DNA of 33,732 nt, from IMG/VR virus record IMGVR_UViG_3300001472_000009, positions 27,015-60,746 of that record; one strand, 5' to 3'. The position numbers were made by a program, and so were the translations under genes. Of the stretch, positions 23,762 to 29,883 are shown piece by piece; within the stretch, counting starts at the first letter, position 1; every line of letters starts with the position of its first letter. Below the pieces are notes generated by a model. It saw only the letters and a program-made list of their open reading frames with translations, had not been told where the DNA came from and did no database searches. This DNA is from a virus.

Positions 23762-24135
23762 TGTTATTTTTATTCTATCTTACAGTTAGCTTAATCGTTA
23801 CCTCAGGATTAATTATATATTTCAGAGAACATTTAAGAAAACAGATTGGCTGGTATTTACTAGGAATGATAACGTTTATGGTCGTTACAAATTTTAGTGA
23901 ATACTGGTGGATGATGTTTATAAGTTTGGTAGTTTTTCTTCAAGTTCCACCATTTAGTGTTGAAGAAAAACTACTCAATAAGGCCGCTAATTCGGACAAT
24001 AGGTTCAAGAGGTGGCAACGGAAGAAAGGTAAATTAGTGCAATTTCTAGTATATATTTTAGGATTAATACTAGCGAGTGCATTTGTTACTTGGCTTGCGG
24101 GAGATGGAAATATCCATTTCATTTTAGTAGGATAG
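23761..24135 (+). CDS. Multi-pass small membrane protein
   Basis: A 124-residue protein with hydrophobic segments at about residues 2-20 (LFLFYLTVSLIVTSGLIIY), 29-46 (IGWYLLGMITFMVVTNF), 48-63 (WWMMFISLVVFLQVPP) and 93-113 (VQFLVYILGLILASAFVTWLA), with a basic loop between the third and fourth. Unknown phage membrane protein; a lysis or superinfection role would be speculation. It ends just before a strong sigma70-type promoter. Confidence 0.6.
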   Translation: MLFLFYLTVSLIVTSGLIIYFREHLRKQIGWYLLGMITFMVVTNFSEYWWMMFISLVVFLQVPPFSVEEKLLNKAANSDNRFKRWQRKKGKLVQFLVYILGLILASAFVTWLAGDGNIHFILVG

Positions 24136-24136
24136 C

Positions 24137-24152
24137 TATTGACATGTCAATA
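24137..24152. promoter_or_regulatory. Perfect 16-bp palindrome overlapping a -35 box
   Basis: TATTGACA joined to TGTCAATA is a perfect 16-bp palindrome that contains the TTGACA -35 element of the promoter for the secreted protein gene. It has operator geometry for a dimeric repressor or activator. Confidence 0.5.
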
Positions 24153-24168
24153 CAACCTATGTTATAAT
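24139..24168 (+). promoter_or_regulatory. Strong sigma70-type promoter
   Basis: TTGACA (24139-24144) and TATAAT (24163-24168), spacing 18, both consensus. It drives the secreted protein gene at 24227, with a leader of about 50 bases and an AAGGAGG ribosome site. Confidence 0.85.
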
Positions 24169-24226
24169 ACAGAATATGATGCACAATTCGTGTGTTTTAT
24201 TGTTTAATAAACTTAAGGAGGATGTA

Positions 24227-24580
24227 ATGAAAACATCAATTATTGGACTGCTAGTCGCAGTCTTTTTTTCTGCAAACGCAATGGCAGAAGAATCAAATGT
24301 AACAACAAATATCGATTGGTCTTTAAAACTTGAAAGACAAGTAGAAGCACAAGCCAACACAGGCGAACTAATGGGTACTATGGCTGTTTTTGGACTAGAC
24401 GTATCAGCAGGCGGTCTATGGAATATTGACAAAACAGGTGAAGACTTTATTGACATGAATAAAATTATGTTGAATGCAAGTCGTTCATTGTCTGACAATG
24501 CAAGTGTCTATATAAAGAATGATTTTGATACTGATTGGGATAGAACTGAGTCAACTATTGGTCTACAGCTTACATTTTAA
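24227..24580 (+). CDS. Small secreted, beta-rich outer-membrane-type protein
   Basis: A 117-residue protein from the ATG at 24227, chosen because AAGGAGG is seven bases upstream and because it begins the signal peptide MKTSIIGLLVAVFFSANAMA with an AMA-E cleavage site. The mature part alternates short beta strands (NIDWSLKLERQVEAQ, then MGTMAVFGLDVSAGGLWNI) and ends in GLQLTF, with a terminal Phe as in outer-membrane barrels. At about 97 residues it is too small for a full 8-strand barrel, so it may be a fragment-type or oligomeric barrel. Expression from a consensus sigma70 promoter suggests early alteration of the host envelope. Confidence 0.7.
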   Translation: MKTSIIGLLVAVFFSANAMAEESNVTTNIDWSLKLERQVEAQANTGELMGTMAVFGLDVSAGGLWNIDKTGEDFIDMNKIMLNASRSLSDNASVYIKNDFDTDWDRTESTIGLQLTF

Positions 24581-24584
24581 TTTG

Positions 24585-24613
24585 TTGACAAAAACACCAC
24601 TATAGTGTATAAA
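24585..24613 (+). promoter_or_regulatory. Promoter of the tmRNA gene (sigma70-type, with late-type box)
   Basis: TTGACA (24585-24590) and TATAAA (24608-24613) are 17 bases apart. The -10 also reads TATAAATAT, matching the late-type box, so both modes of transcription are possible. The start would be about 24619. Confidence 0.75.
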
Positions 24614-24618
24614 TATAG

Positions 24619-24905
24619 ATGTTAACGTTGAAGCAACGTAGACACATACTGGACTGGGGGGCAGTACCCCACAGCTCCACCATAATTACTTTGTAGCGTA
24701 AAAACTACAAATTTACGGCATAGAGTAATTATGATGGGGCTGATATAGGATCGACAGGTGTGAAAGTGAAGTGGAGTTGACCGAGTGACTTCGTTATTGG
24801 TCAAAAACTATAATTGCAAACGCAAATTATCAGCCAGAAATGGCAATGGCGGCCTAATTTAGGCACGTAGGGGTTGGTGACTTACCTGGCAACAGAAAAG
24901 TCATG
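24619..24905 (+). ncRNA. ssrA: Permuted two-piece tmRNA (ssrA)
   Basis: The acceptor piece comes first. It ends with a T-arm TGGGG/CCCCA (24655-24659, 24667-24671; 7-base loop GGCAGTA), then CAGCTCC and ACCA, with the CCA end at 24680-24682 encoded in the DNA. After a spacer (24683-24735) the coding piece starts with GGGGCTG (24736-24742), which pairs fully with CAGCTCC as the acceptor stem, and continues GATATAGGATCGACAGG like the tmRNA 5' end. Pseudoknot 1 is visible: GAAGT/ACTTC (24768-24772, 24788-24792) and TTGACC/GGTCAA (24777-24782, 24799-24804). The tag frame from GCA at 24816 reads ANANYQPEMAMAA then TAA (24855-24857), in a GCCTAA/TAGGC hairpin. The gene order is the circular permutation typical of alphaproteobacterial two-piece tmRNA. 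The 3' limit is approximate. Confidence 0.92.
24683..24735 (+). other. tmRNA intervening segment with processing stem
   Basis: The ends CATAATTACT (from 24681) and AGTAATTATG (to 24733) form a 10-bp stem that brings the acceptor end and the coding 5' end together. Inside, TTTGTAG/CTACAAA and CGTAAA/TTTACG are two mutually exclusive hairpins. This segment is expected to be cut out to give two RNA pieces. Confidence 0.75.
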
Positions 24906-24934
24906 TTTTATTTAGGAGTGGGTATTAATATCAT

Positions 24935-25273
24935 ATGGCATATGTAGTTACAGAGGATTGTATCAAATGTAAATACACAGATTGTGTAGAAGTTTGTCCA
25001 GTTGATTGTTTTTATGAAGGTGAAAATATGCTTGTTATTAATCCAGATGAGTGTATTGACTGCGGAGTATGTGAACCGGAATGCCCGGCAGAAGCTATAA
25101 TACCCGATACGTCCCCAAAATTTACACAACGACTATATGATATCAATGATAAATGGTCAAGAGAATGGCCAGTCATTACAGAACAAAAAGACCCCTTACC
25201 GGATGCTGATAAACTAAATCCAGCTATGGGATACACAGAAGATAAAGTAAAGTTGTTAGACGAATATGACTGA
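24935..25273 (+). CDS. fdxA: 7Fe ferredoxin (FdxA type)
   Basis: A 112-residue ferredoxin with the FdxA N-terminus [21 protein letters not shown]. Cysteines 9, 12, 17, 21, 25, 40, 43, 46 and 50 provide the [3Fe-4S] and [4Fe-4S] ligands, in the second motif as [11 protein letters not shown]. The C-terminal half ([17 protein letters not shown]) is the usual FdxA extension, and length is normal (about 107-112). It transfers electrons at low potential; a phage copy could feed a reductase, oxygenase or radical enzyme of the host or phage. The nearest purine-rich site (AGGAG) is 16 bases from the ATG, further than ideal. It follows the tmRNA with no separate promoter seen, so it may be co-transcribed. 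Confidence 0.92.
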   Translation: MAYVVTEDCIKCKYTDCVEVCPVDCFYEGENMLVINPDECIDCGVCEPECPAEAIIPDTSPKFTQRLYDINDKWSREWPVITEQKDPLPDADKLNPAMGYTEDKVKLLDEYD

Positions 25274-26216
25274 TGAGACTGACCATCTATGGCGTGAAGC
25301 GCCTCACTGGTATCACTATAATTTAAAATCTTTTGAACATTATCTTAAGATAACAAAACTTGCAGATGCAGATGCAAATCAAAAGACTTGGGCATATTGC
25401 GGAACATTAAAAGATGTATGGCATAATCTTTTTGGATTTGATGAAGATGGTATTCGTGCTAACATACATGGTAGTATTGTAGAAATTATAAATGAATTAT
25501 TTTCTAAAAGTAATAAAGTTTGGAGTAATGAAGATTGGCTTACTACTGAACATTCACGTGATGATTTATTAACTAAGCCAAATGCTTTTTATCACATATT
25601 AGAAGAATTAAGAAGTGGAAAAAAGATATATGACCCTATAAATTTAGTATGGTTTCCTGATTGGTTTATGCCTGGTATAGTAGAGCATCAACAACCTATA
25701 AAACCTGTAACTAAATTTCAACCTAAATTTAAAACAGGCGTTGCACATACAAGATGGTTAGCTGAGTTAAGTGATATGCGGTACATATGTTTTAATGATG
25801 ATATAAGTGCAGGAAGATGGCAATTACATCCCGGTAATACAAGAATGCAGTTAGCAAATGTATACGACGGTGTAGTAAATTGTATTATAACAGATTACTC
25901 AAATGGTTATATAAAACAATTTTACCCAATGATTGATGAACTACACTTACATGATTTTAATGTAACAAATAGAAGTTTATCATTAGGTTGGACAGGAAAA
26001 AACGGATATTGTCCACGTTCAATCAATAGCACAATATCTCCTAAAAATGTAATAGCTAAATATAGAGAAGTACAAGGATCTGCTATAACAGTAAACTTAG
26101 CGAAACCTACTACTTATATGCCTCCTCGTTGTTTTGAGAAGATAGGCAATGAAGTAAAAGTAAATGGTAGCACAGTACTCAGAAATAATAATGGACTTTG
26201 GGAGTTAGTATTATGA
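25266..26216 (+). CDS. Unknown phage protein (316 aa)
   Basis: A soluble 316-residue protein that overlaps the ferredoxin end by eight bases. The N-terminal region is rich in Trp and His ([20 protein letters not shown]). Residues about 175-215 ([39 protein letters not shown]) look like the best conserved part; HPGNTR is somewhat ParB-nuclease-like but not convincing. The C-terminus ends in short strands. Tight coupling with ferredoxin and a 2OG-Fe oxygenase suggests membership of the same pathway; no function is assigned. Confidence 0.55.
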   Translation: MTDETDHLWREAPHWYHYNLKSFEHYLKITKLADADANQKTWAYCGTLKDVWHNLFGFDEDGIRANIHGSIVEIINELFSKSNKVWSNEDWLTTEHSRDDLLTKPNAFYHILEELRSGKKIYDPINLVWFPDWFMPGIVEHQQPIKPVTKFQPKFKTGVAHTRWLAELSDMRYICFNDDISAGRWQLHPGNTRMQLANVYDGVVNCIITDYSNGYIKQFYPMIDELHLHDFNVTNRSLSLGWTGKNGYCPRSINSTISPKNVIAKYREVQGSAITVNLAKPTTYMPPRCFEKIGNEVKVNGSTVLRNNNGLWELVL

Positions 26217-26764
26217 TAATGACTAAAAAAGATTATGGTTATCCTGTTTGGATAGTAGATGATGTGTTTGTATCAGGGCTTGAAGATAAAGTATTGGCAC
26301 AAGCTAATGATTTACCATTTGTACCAATGGTAGGCAAAAGAACAGACAAGACAGGTAAAAGAAATTGGATGAATCAATATACAGGCAAAGATTGGCAAGC
26401 ATTTGAAGAAGTGTGTCAATATTTTGATAGTACATATATGAAAGAAAAGTTTAGTAAGGTATGTGAAAAAGACTTTACTAAATTAGGTACAAGAATAGAA
26501 CTATGCAAAGATGCAAAAGGAAGTTGGTTACATAATCACTTTGATGATAAAGCAAAGCTATTTACTTTACAAATCTATTTAACAGACACAGACACAAGTA
26601 CGAGTTTTATGAAGAAGGATACACCTGCTAGAAAAAATTCAGGTTGGTTTTTTGCAAACACAGGAACTGAACTACACGGATTAAGTGCATTGACACAAGA
26701 TAGAATAAGCATTATTGTAAACTATTGTGATGAGTCATGGATAGATAGGTCTGTAATTGTATGA
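26213..26764 (+). CDS. 2-oxoglutarate/Fe(II)-dependent oxygenase-like protein 2
   Basis: A 183-residue protein from the ATG at 26213, chosen because GGGAG lies eight bases upstream and the ATGA overlaps the previous stop; an in-frame TTG at 26198 is less likely. The triad reads H109-F-D111 in LHNHFDDKA, H155 in TELHGLS and R164 in QDRISIIVNYC, as in the prolyl-hydroxylase-like 2OG family. Two unrelated-looking members of this superfamily in one window, with YggX and ferredoxin nearby, form an iron-dependent enzyme theme. It overlaps the FkbM gene by four bases. Confidence 0.75.
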   Translation: MIMTKKDYGYPVWIVDDVFVSGLEDKVLAQANDLPFVPMVGKRTDKTGKRNWMNQYTGKDWQAFEEVCQYFDSTYMKEKFSKVCEKDFTKLGTRIELCKDAKGSWLHNHFDDKAKLFTLQIYLTDTDTSTSFMKKDTPARKNSGWFFANTGTELHGLSALTQDRISIIVNYCDESWIDRSVIV

Positions 26765-27483
26765 AATATAAAAACAGTAACCAGAGGACTAAAGACTATC
26801 TAGCTAGGTTTGATAAAAATAAAGTTTTACAAAATTTGGTTGGTACTGATACTCCTATAATTATAGATATCGGTGCTAATATTGGACAAACTGTAGAAAA
26901 GTTAAAGACTATATGGGAAAAATCAGTAATACATTCTATAGAGCCTTTGCCGGACGCATATGAAGAACTATACTTGACAAAAGGTAAATTACCCGGTGTT
27001 TATGTATATAATACCGCTATTGGTTCAATAAATGGTTGGCAAGAATTTAATGTTAACAAACATCAACCTATGCTCAGTGGATTTTATAAATTGAATTCAG
27101 ATAGTAAAGATAGTATTGCTATCAACAAACCAGAGAAAGCACATAAGAATTTCTTACAATCTGAATCTATGCAATTTCCAGTGACAACGCTAGATAGATT
27201 TACAAGTGAAAATAATATAGATAACATAGATATACTTAAAATGGATGCTCAAGGAGCCGAACCAGAGATATTAGAAAATGGAATTGAAACACTAAAGAAT
27301 ACCCGAATCGTTCTTACTGAATTGTCATTTTATGACTTATATGAAAAGCAGTGTAGTTTCTACGATATTGAGAAAACGTTGATTCCCTTGGGATTCGAAC
27401 TATTTGATATCGCACATATCAGCAAAAACCCAATGAATGGTCGTACAGATTGGGCAGATTTAATTTATATCAAAAAAAATTAA
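26761..27483 (+). CDS. FkbM-family SAM-dependent methyltransferase
   Basis: A 240-residue Rossmann methyltransferase. Motif I is PIIIDIGANIGQTVEKL (residues about 31-47) and the acidic post-motif is VIHSIEPLPDAYEEL. Later VTTLDRFTSENNIDNIDILKMDAQGAEPEILENG is diagnostic of FkbM (the LKMDAQGxE step). FkbM enzymes methylate sugar or polyketide hydroxyls. With the glycosyltransferase and epimerase it suggests glycan tailoring. It ends the operon begun at ferredoxin. Confidence 0.85.
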   Translation: MKYKNSNQRTKDYLARFDKNKVLQNLVGTDTPIIIDIGANIGQTVEKLKTIWEKSVIHSIEPLPDAYEELYLTKGKLPGVYVYNTAIGSINGWQEFNVNKHQPMLSGFYKLNSDSKDSIAINKPEKAHKNFLQSESMQFPVTTLDRFTSENNIDNIDILKMDAQGAEPEILENGIETLKNTRIVLTELSFYDLYEKQCSFYDIEKTLIPLGFELFDIAHISKNPMNGRTDWADLIYIKKN

Positions 27484-27491
27484 AAAAAGAC

Positions 27492-27520
27492 TTGACAATA
27501 CCGAATCATTATGCTATATT
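27492..27520 (+). promoter_or_regulatory. Strong sigma70-type promoter for the structured RNA
   Basis: TTGACA (27492-27497) and TATATT (27515-27520), spacing 17, right after the methyltransferase stop. No ORF of any size with a ribosome site lies between it and the terminator at 27778. Confidence 0.8.
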
Positions 27521-27526
27521 AATAAC

Positions 27527-27835
27527 ATAAGCATCAGAGAGTTTAGCGACTTAATGATTGTAGTGCAAGGAAGAGGCCTTTACCAGAGGGTCGAACTTGA
27601 CTAGCTAGGGGTGGTACCCAGGTTCAAAGCTGAGAGGCCAAGAGTCACATCGCTCTACCGAGCGGAACTAGGTTCCCTTATTTCAGATGGTATCTGTGTT
27701 ATGGGGTTGTAGGTATAACCGAATCCTACCTACTTTGCTTATATTTTATGATTGCAATACCAAGCAATCAAAAATTAAGAGACGGTTGGCAAACCATATT
27801 TTTACTCACTTTCATTCAGCCAACTGTCTCTTTTT
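27527..27835 (+). ncRNA. Unidentified highly structured RNA (about 300 nt) with own promoter and terminator
   Basis: There is no open frame here, but many helices: GGCCTTT/AGAGGCC (27575-27581, 27633-27639) enclosing GAACTTG/CAGGTTC (27593-27599, 27619-27625) and a GGGT/ACCC hairpin. Then CGCTC/GAGCG (27651-27664), GGAAC/GTTCC (27664-27676), CAGAT/ATCTG (27684-27696), GTAGG/CCTAC (27709-27729) and GATTGC/GCAATC (27750-27769), closing at the terminator. GC content is well above the surrounding genes. It lacks the RNase P core, SRP loop, tRNA and tmRNA signatures I know. A regulatory RNA or a structured phage RNA of unknown class is the best description. Confidence 0.75.
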
Positions 27836-27837
27836 TT
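27778..27837. terminator. Bidirectional intrinsic terminator
   Basis: AGAGACGGTTGGC (27778-27790) pairs with GCCAACTGTCTCT (27819-27831), 13 bp with one G-U pair and a 28-base loop, followed by seven T. On the minus strand it is followed by TTAATTTTTG. It ends the structured RNA and the convergent aaRS-like gene. Confidence 0.9.
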
Positions 27838-28663
27838 ATTTCCCTAACTTATCTAATGCTGAAATCATTCTAGTCATACCGATTCCGCCACCTACTCTTG
27901 GGAAGAAATCAAACTCTAAGAATTTTTCTAGTTCTGCTTCTACTCTTTCTTTAGAGAATAGTTTGTATAGTAATTCTGAATATTCACCATTTGCTATTGT
28001 GTGAAAAGTATCTCTCATCATTGCTACATCACATGAACGTTCTGCGGATCCAATAGTTTCCATTCCACCTAATATTACATCTATTTTCTTACTTGTAGCT
28101 CCACCTTCATTTCTACTCATATTCCAGAACGGAGATGTCATTTCAGGAAAATCTGTAATCATCGTTGAACCGAATTCTTCAAACATTTTAGTTTCGTGTT
28201 CTGCTTCCATTTCTATTGTTGGTTCTAAGTTATAGTGCTTTTGCCAATCAGCATATGTTCTTTCTTCTGGTTTAGAAAACATTAGATATTCACATAATTC
28301 ATATTCCATCTTTTTCAAATCATCAATGTCACCTGGCATTTCAAATTCAAACATTGGGAAGATTATATCATGTCTACCCGGAATAGCATTTGGTTCTTGT
28401 CTATAGGACGTGGAGACACAAAAAAAGCCCTTACTATCGGGCTTAGAGAGTAATTCGTGTTCTAGCCACATTTGGCCTGTTTGGGGAAGTGGCCAGACCT
28501 GGTCTGCATAGTTATATGTTGCTACATTGAACGGGTCTTCACATGCCGCTAATATAGATAATCTGTTTTGGGTATGGACTTCTAAAAATCCTTTATCCAA
28601 AAAAAATGACCTTAAAAGGCCAACTGTTCTTGTAAATTTATCCGGAGATATTAATTGTGTCAT
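27836..28663 (-). CDS. Class II aminoacyl-tRNA-synthetase-like catalytic domain (Asp/Asn type)
   Basis: A 275-residue minus-strand protein counted from MTQLISPDKF at 28663, with AAGGAAAAG about eight bases upstream; the longer frame to 28762 is low-complexity. It has class II motif 2 (VSTSYRQEP, then GRHDIIFPMFEFE) and motif 3 (VGGGIGMTRMISALDKLG), and the general look of AspRS/AsnRS or the related asparagine synthetase A (about 330 aa). No OB-fold anticodon-binding domain is present; the protein begins straight with the catalytic core. It could activate an amino acid to make asparagine or to modify a protein or small molecule, rather than charge tRNA. It is expressed from a minus-strand late-type box. 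Confidence 0.75.
   Translation of the reverse strand: MTQLISPDKFTRTVGLLRSFFLDKGFLEVHTQNRLSILAACEDPFNVATYNYADQVWPLPQTGQMWLEHELLSKPDSKGFFCVSTSYRQEPNAIPGRHDIIFPMFEFEMPGDIDDLKKMEYELCEYLMFSKPEERTYADWQKHYNLEPTIEMEAEHETKMFEEFGSTMITDFPEMTSPFWNMSRNEGGATSKKIDVILGGMETIGSAERSCDVAMMRDTFHTIANGEYSELLYKLFSKERVEAELEKFLEFDFFPRVGGGIGMTRMISALDKLGK
28418..28444 (-). other. Terminator-like hairpin inside the aaRS-like gene
   Basis: In the minus-strand message AAGCCC pairs with GGGCTT around an 8-base loop and is followed by seven U, within the codons for KPDSKGFF. It has the full form of an intrinsic terminator in a coding region and could attenuate the gene; codon constraints make chance possible. Confidence 0.45.
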
Positions 28664-28736
28664 TTTCTTTTCCTTTTTGTTATCCAAAAAAAAATATAGC
28701 CAAAAAAAATTCTGGTATTCGTTTTTTGTATTGCTT

Positions 28737-28745
28737 TTATTTATC
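28737..28745 (-). promoter_or_regulatory. Late-type promoter box GATAAATAA (minus strand)
   Basis: GATAAATAAAAGC on the minus strand, 74 bases before the aaRS-like start. It has the same extended form as the box at 2578 (GATAAATAAAAGC). Confidence 0.5.
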
Positions 28746-28771
28746 AAAGTTATCAACAACACAATTAAAAA

Positions 28772-28800
28772 TTGTATTGATTTATGTTTAATTATATGTT
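28772..28800 (+). promoter_or_regulatory. Sigma70-type promoter for the phosphate transporter
   Basis: TTGTAT (28772-28777) and TATGTT (28795-28800), spacing 17. The start near 28807 gives a leader of about 100 bases. No convincing Pho box (CTGTCAT repeats) is seen. Confidence 0.5.
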
Positions 28801-28812
28801 ATCTTAATAAAT

Positions 28813-28895
28813 ATGAACGTAACAATGGTGTTACTCCCAGGCAATAGTCGAGCCTGGTTCATTATGTGAGCAACGTGGTAAAGACGTTAAGCAGA
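28813..28895 (+). promoter_or_regulatory. Three-way-junction RNA leader of the phosphate transporter, riboswitch-like
   Basis: ATGAAC (28813-28818) pairs with GTTCAT (28857-28862) and encloses two hairpins, GTAAC/GTTAC (28819-28834) and CAGGC/GCCTG (28838-28856), giving a compact three-way junction. A further hairpin AACGT/ACGTT lies at about 28871-28887, just before the weak ribosome site. It is a plausible ligand-binding or thermosensitive leader; I cannot match a known class. Confidence 0.6.
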
Positions 28896-28907
28896 AAGAG
28901 ATAAAAA

Positions 28908-29870
28908 ATGGACGCATTAACTTTATGGATGGCAATAGGATTTCTATTTGCCGCATATTCAGTAATCGCAAACGATTCAGTACAAACTCTTGGTACTTGG
29001 ATTGCATCAAATAACGAAAAATTTAATTGGAAGATAATGTGGGGAGCCGCAAGTTCGGTACTGCTTTATACTTTGTGGTATGGTTGGTATACTAATGGCG
29101 GAGATATTAGTTACGGACGATTAAACAAAATTCCATTTCAAGAAATACAATGGTATCATGCCGCCGCACCAGGCTTACTATTGATATTAACAAGAATAGG
29201 TGTACCAGTGAGTACAAGTTTCTTAGTGCTAAGTGCATTTGCTAGTACATTTGTATTAGAAAAGATGCTAGTCAAATCAATGATGGGTTATGCAGTTGCG
29301 GCTGTGGCGGCTTATATTATTTGGATAGGAGTTACTAAGATACTAAACGAAGCAAAGCCTGTTAAAGAAGAACACAAGAAAGCATGGCGTGTAGCACAAT
29401 GGGTAACAACAGGCTTTTTATGGTTCACTTGGCTATCACATGACATGGCAAATATTGCAGTATTCTTGCCAAGAGAAATACCTTGGGACTTAATGGTGCT
29501 AGTAAGTGCAGTGTTTGTAATAGGACTAGGATATATGTTCCGTGAAGGCGGAGGTAAGATACAAAACATTGTAATTGAAAAGCACAACACAAGATATGTA
29601 CGTTCAGCAACTATTATTGATTGTGTATACTTTCTAATACTATTGTTCTTTAAAGAAATAAACGATATACCTATGTCAACAACATGGGTGTTTGTAGGTT
29701 TACTTTGTGGACGTGAACTAGCTATGGCAACTATGACAGGCAAAGAAAAGTTTAAAACAGTATTTCCTTTGATTACTAAAGACTTTATCAAAATGATGAT
29801 AGGTTTGGGTGCATCAGTAGGTGTAGTTTTAGCAATTCATTATGTAATTGTACCAAATGGGTTACACTAG
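28908..29870 (+). CDS. PiT-type inorganic phosphate transporter (PHO4 family)
   Basis: A 320-residue membrane protein with about eight to ten hydrophobic segments. It has the inverted-repeat signatures of PiT permeases: SVIANDSVQTLGTWI (residues 18-32; GANDVANAFGT in cellular members) near the N-terminus, IGVPVSTSFLVLSA (97-110; GVPVSTTH) and, in the second half, WLSHDMANIAVFLPRE (175-190). A central hydrophilic loop (KPVKEEHKKAWRVAQW) separates the halves. At 320 residues it is shorter than bacterial PitA (about 500). A phage phosphate importer would relieve P limitation during DNA synthesis. The leader is structured. Confidence 0.8.
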   Translation: MDALTLWMAIGFLFAAYSVIANDSVQTLGTWIASNNEKFNWKIMWGAASSVLLYTLWYGWYTNGGDISYGRLNKIPFQEIQWYHAAAPGLLLILTRIGVPVSTSFLVLSAFASTFVLEKMLVKSMMGYAVAAVAAYIIWIGVTKILNEAKPVKEEHKKAWRVAQWVTTGFLWFTWLSHDMANIAVFLPREIPWDLMVLVSAVFVIGLGYMFREGGGKIQNIVIEKHNTRYVRSATIIDCVYFLILLFFKEINDIPMSTTWVFVGLLCGRELAMATMTGKEKFKTVFPLITKDFIKMMIGLGASVGVVLAIHYVIVPNGLH

Positions 29871-29878
29871 ATAAATAA
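29870..29878 (+). promoter_or_regulatory. Late-type promoter box GATAAATAA after the transporter stop
   Basis: GATAAATAA overlaps the transporter stop codon. It is followed by about 110 bases without an ORF and then a terminator, so it probably makes a short RNA. Confidence 0.5.
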
Positions 29879-29883
29879 CTTTA

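Noticed and set aside
24619-24645. Glutamine-riboswitch-like CGTTGA...GAAGCAACG upstream of the tmRNA
   Set aside because: Only the closing-stem-like bases are present as a small hairpin; the conserved inner GGAAGUA element is missing, so I do not call a riboswitch.
24692-24716. H-type pseudoknot in the tmRNA spacer
   Set aside because: The two helices would need zero-length loops across 6-7 bp stems, which is sterically impossible; they are treated as alternatives.
27605-27625. T-box-like GGGTGGTACCC sequence in the structured RNA
   Set aside because: It lacks the specifier stem and the full T-box consensus, and the nearby aaRS-like gene is on the opposite strand beyond a terminator.
27600-27680. 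tRNA-like D-arm on the minus strand of the structured RNA
   Set aside because: A GCTCGGTAGAGCG segment is suggestive, but no acceptor stem or T-arm of the right spacing can be drawn.
28664-28762. 33-residue N-terminal extension of the aaRS-like protein
   Set aside because: It is low-complexity, overlaps the late-type promoter box, and the ATG at 28663 has a good ribosome site.
29312-29791. Minus-strand open frame of 159 codons
   Set aside because: Antisense to the phosphate transporter; no promoter, ribosome site or domain.
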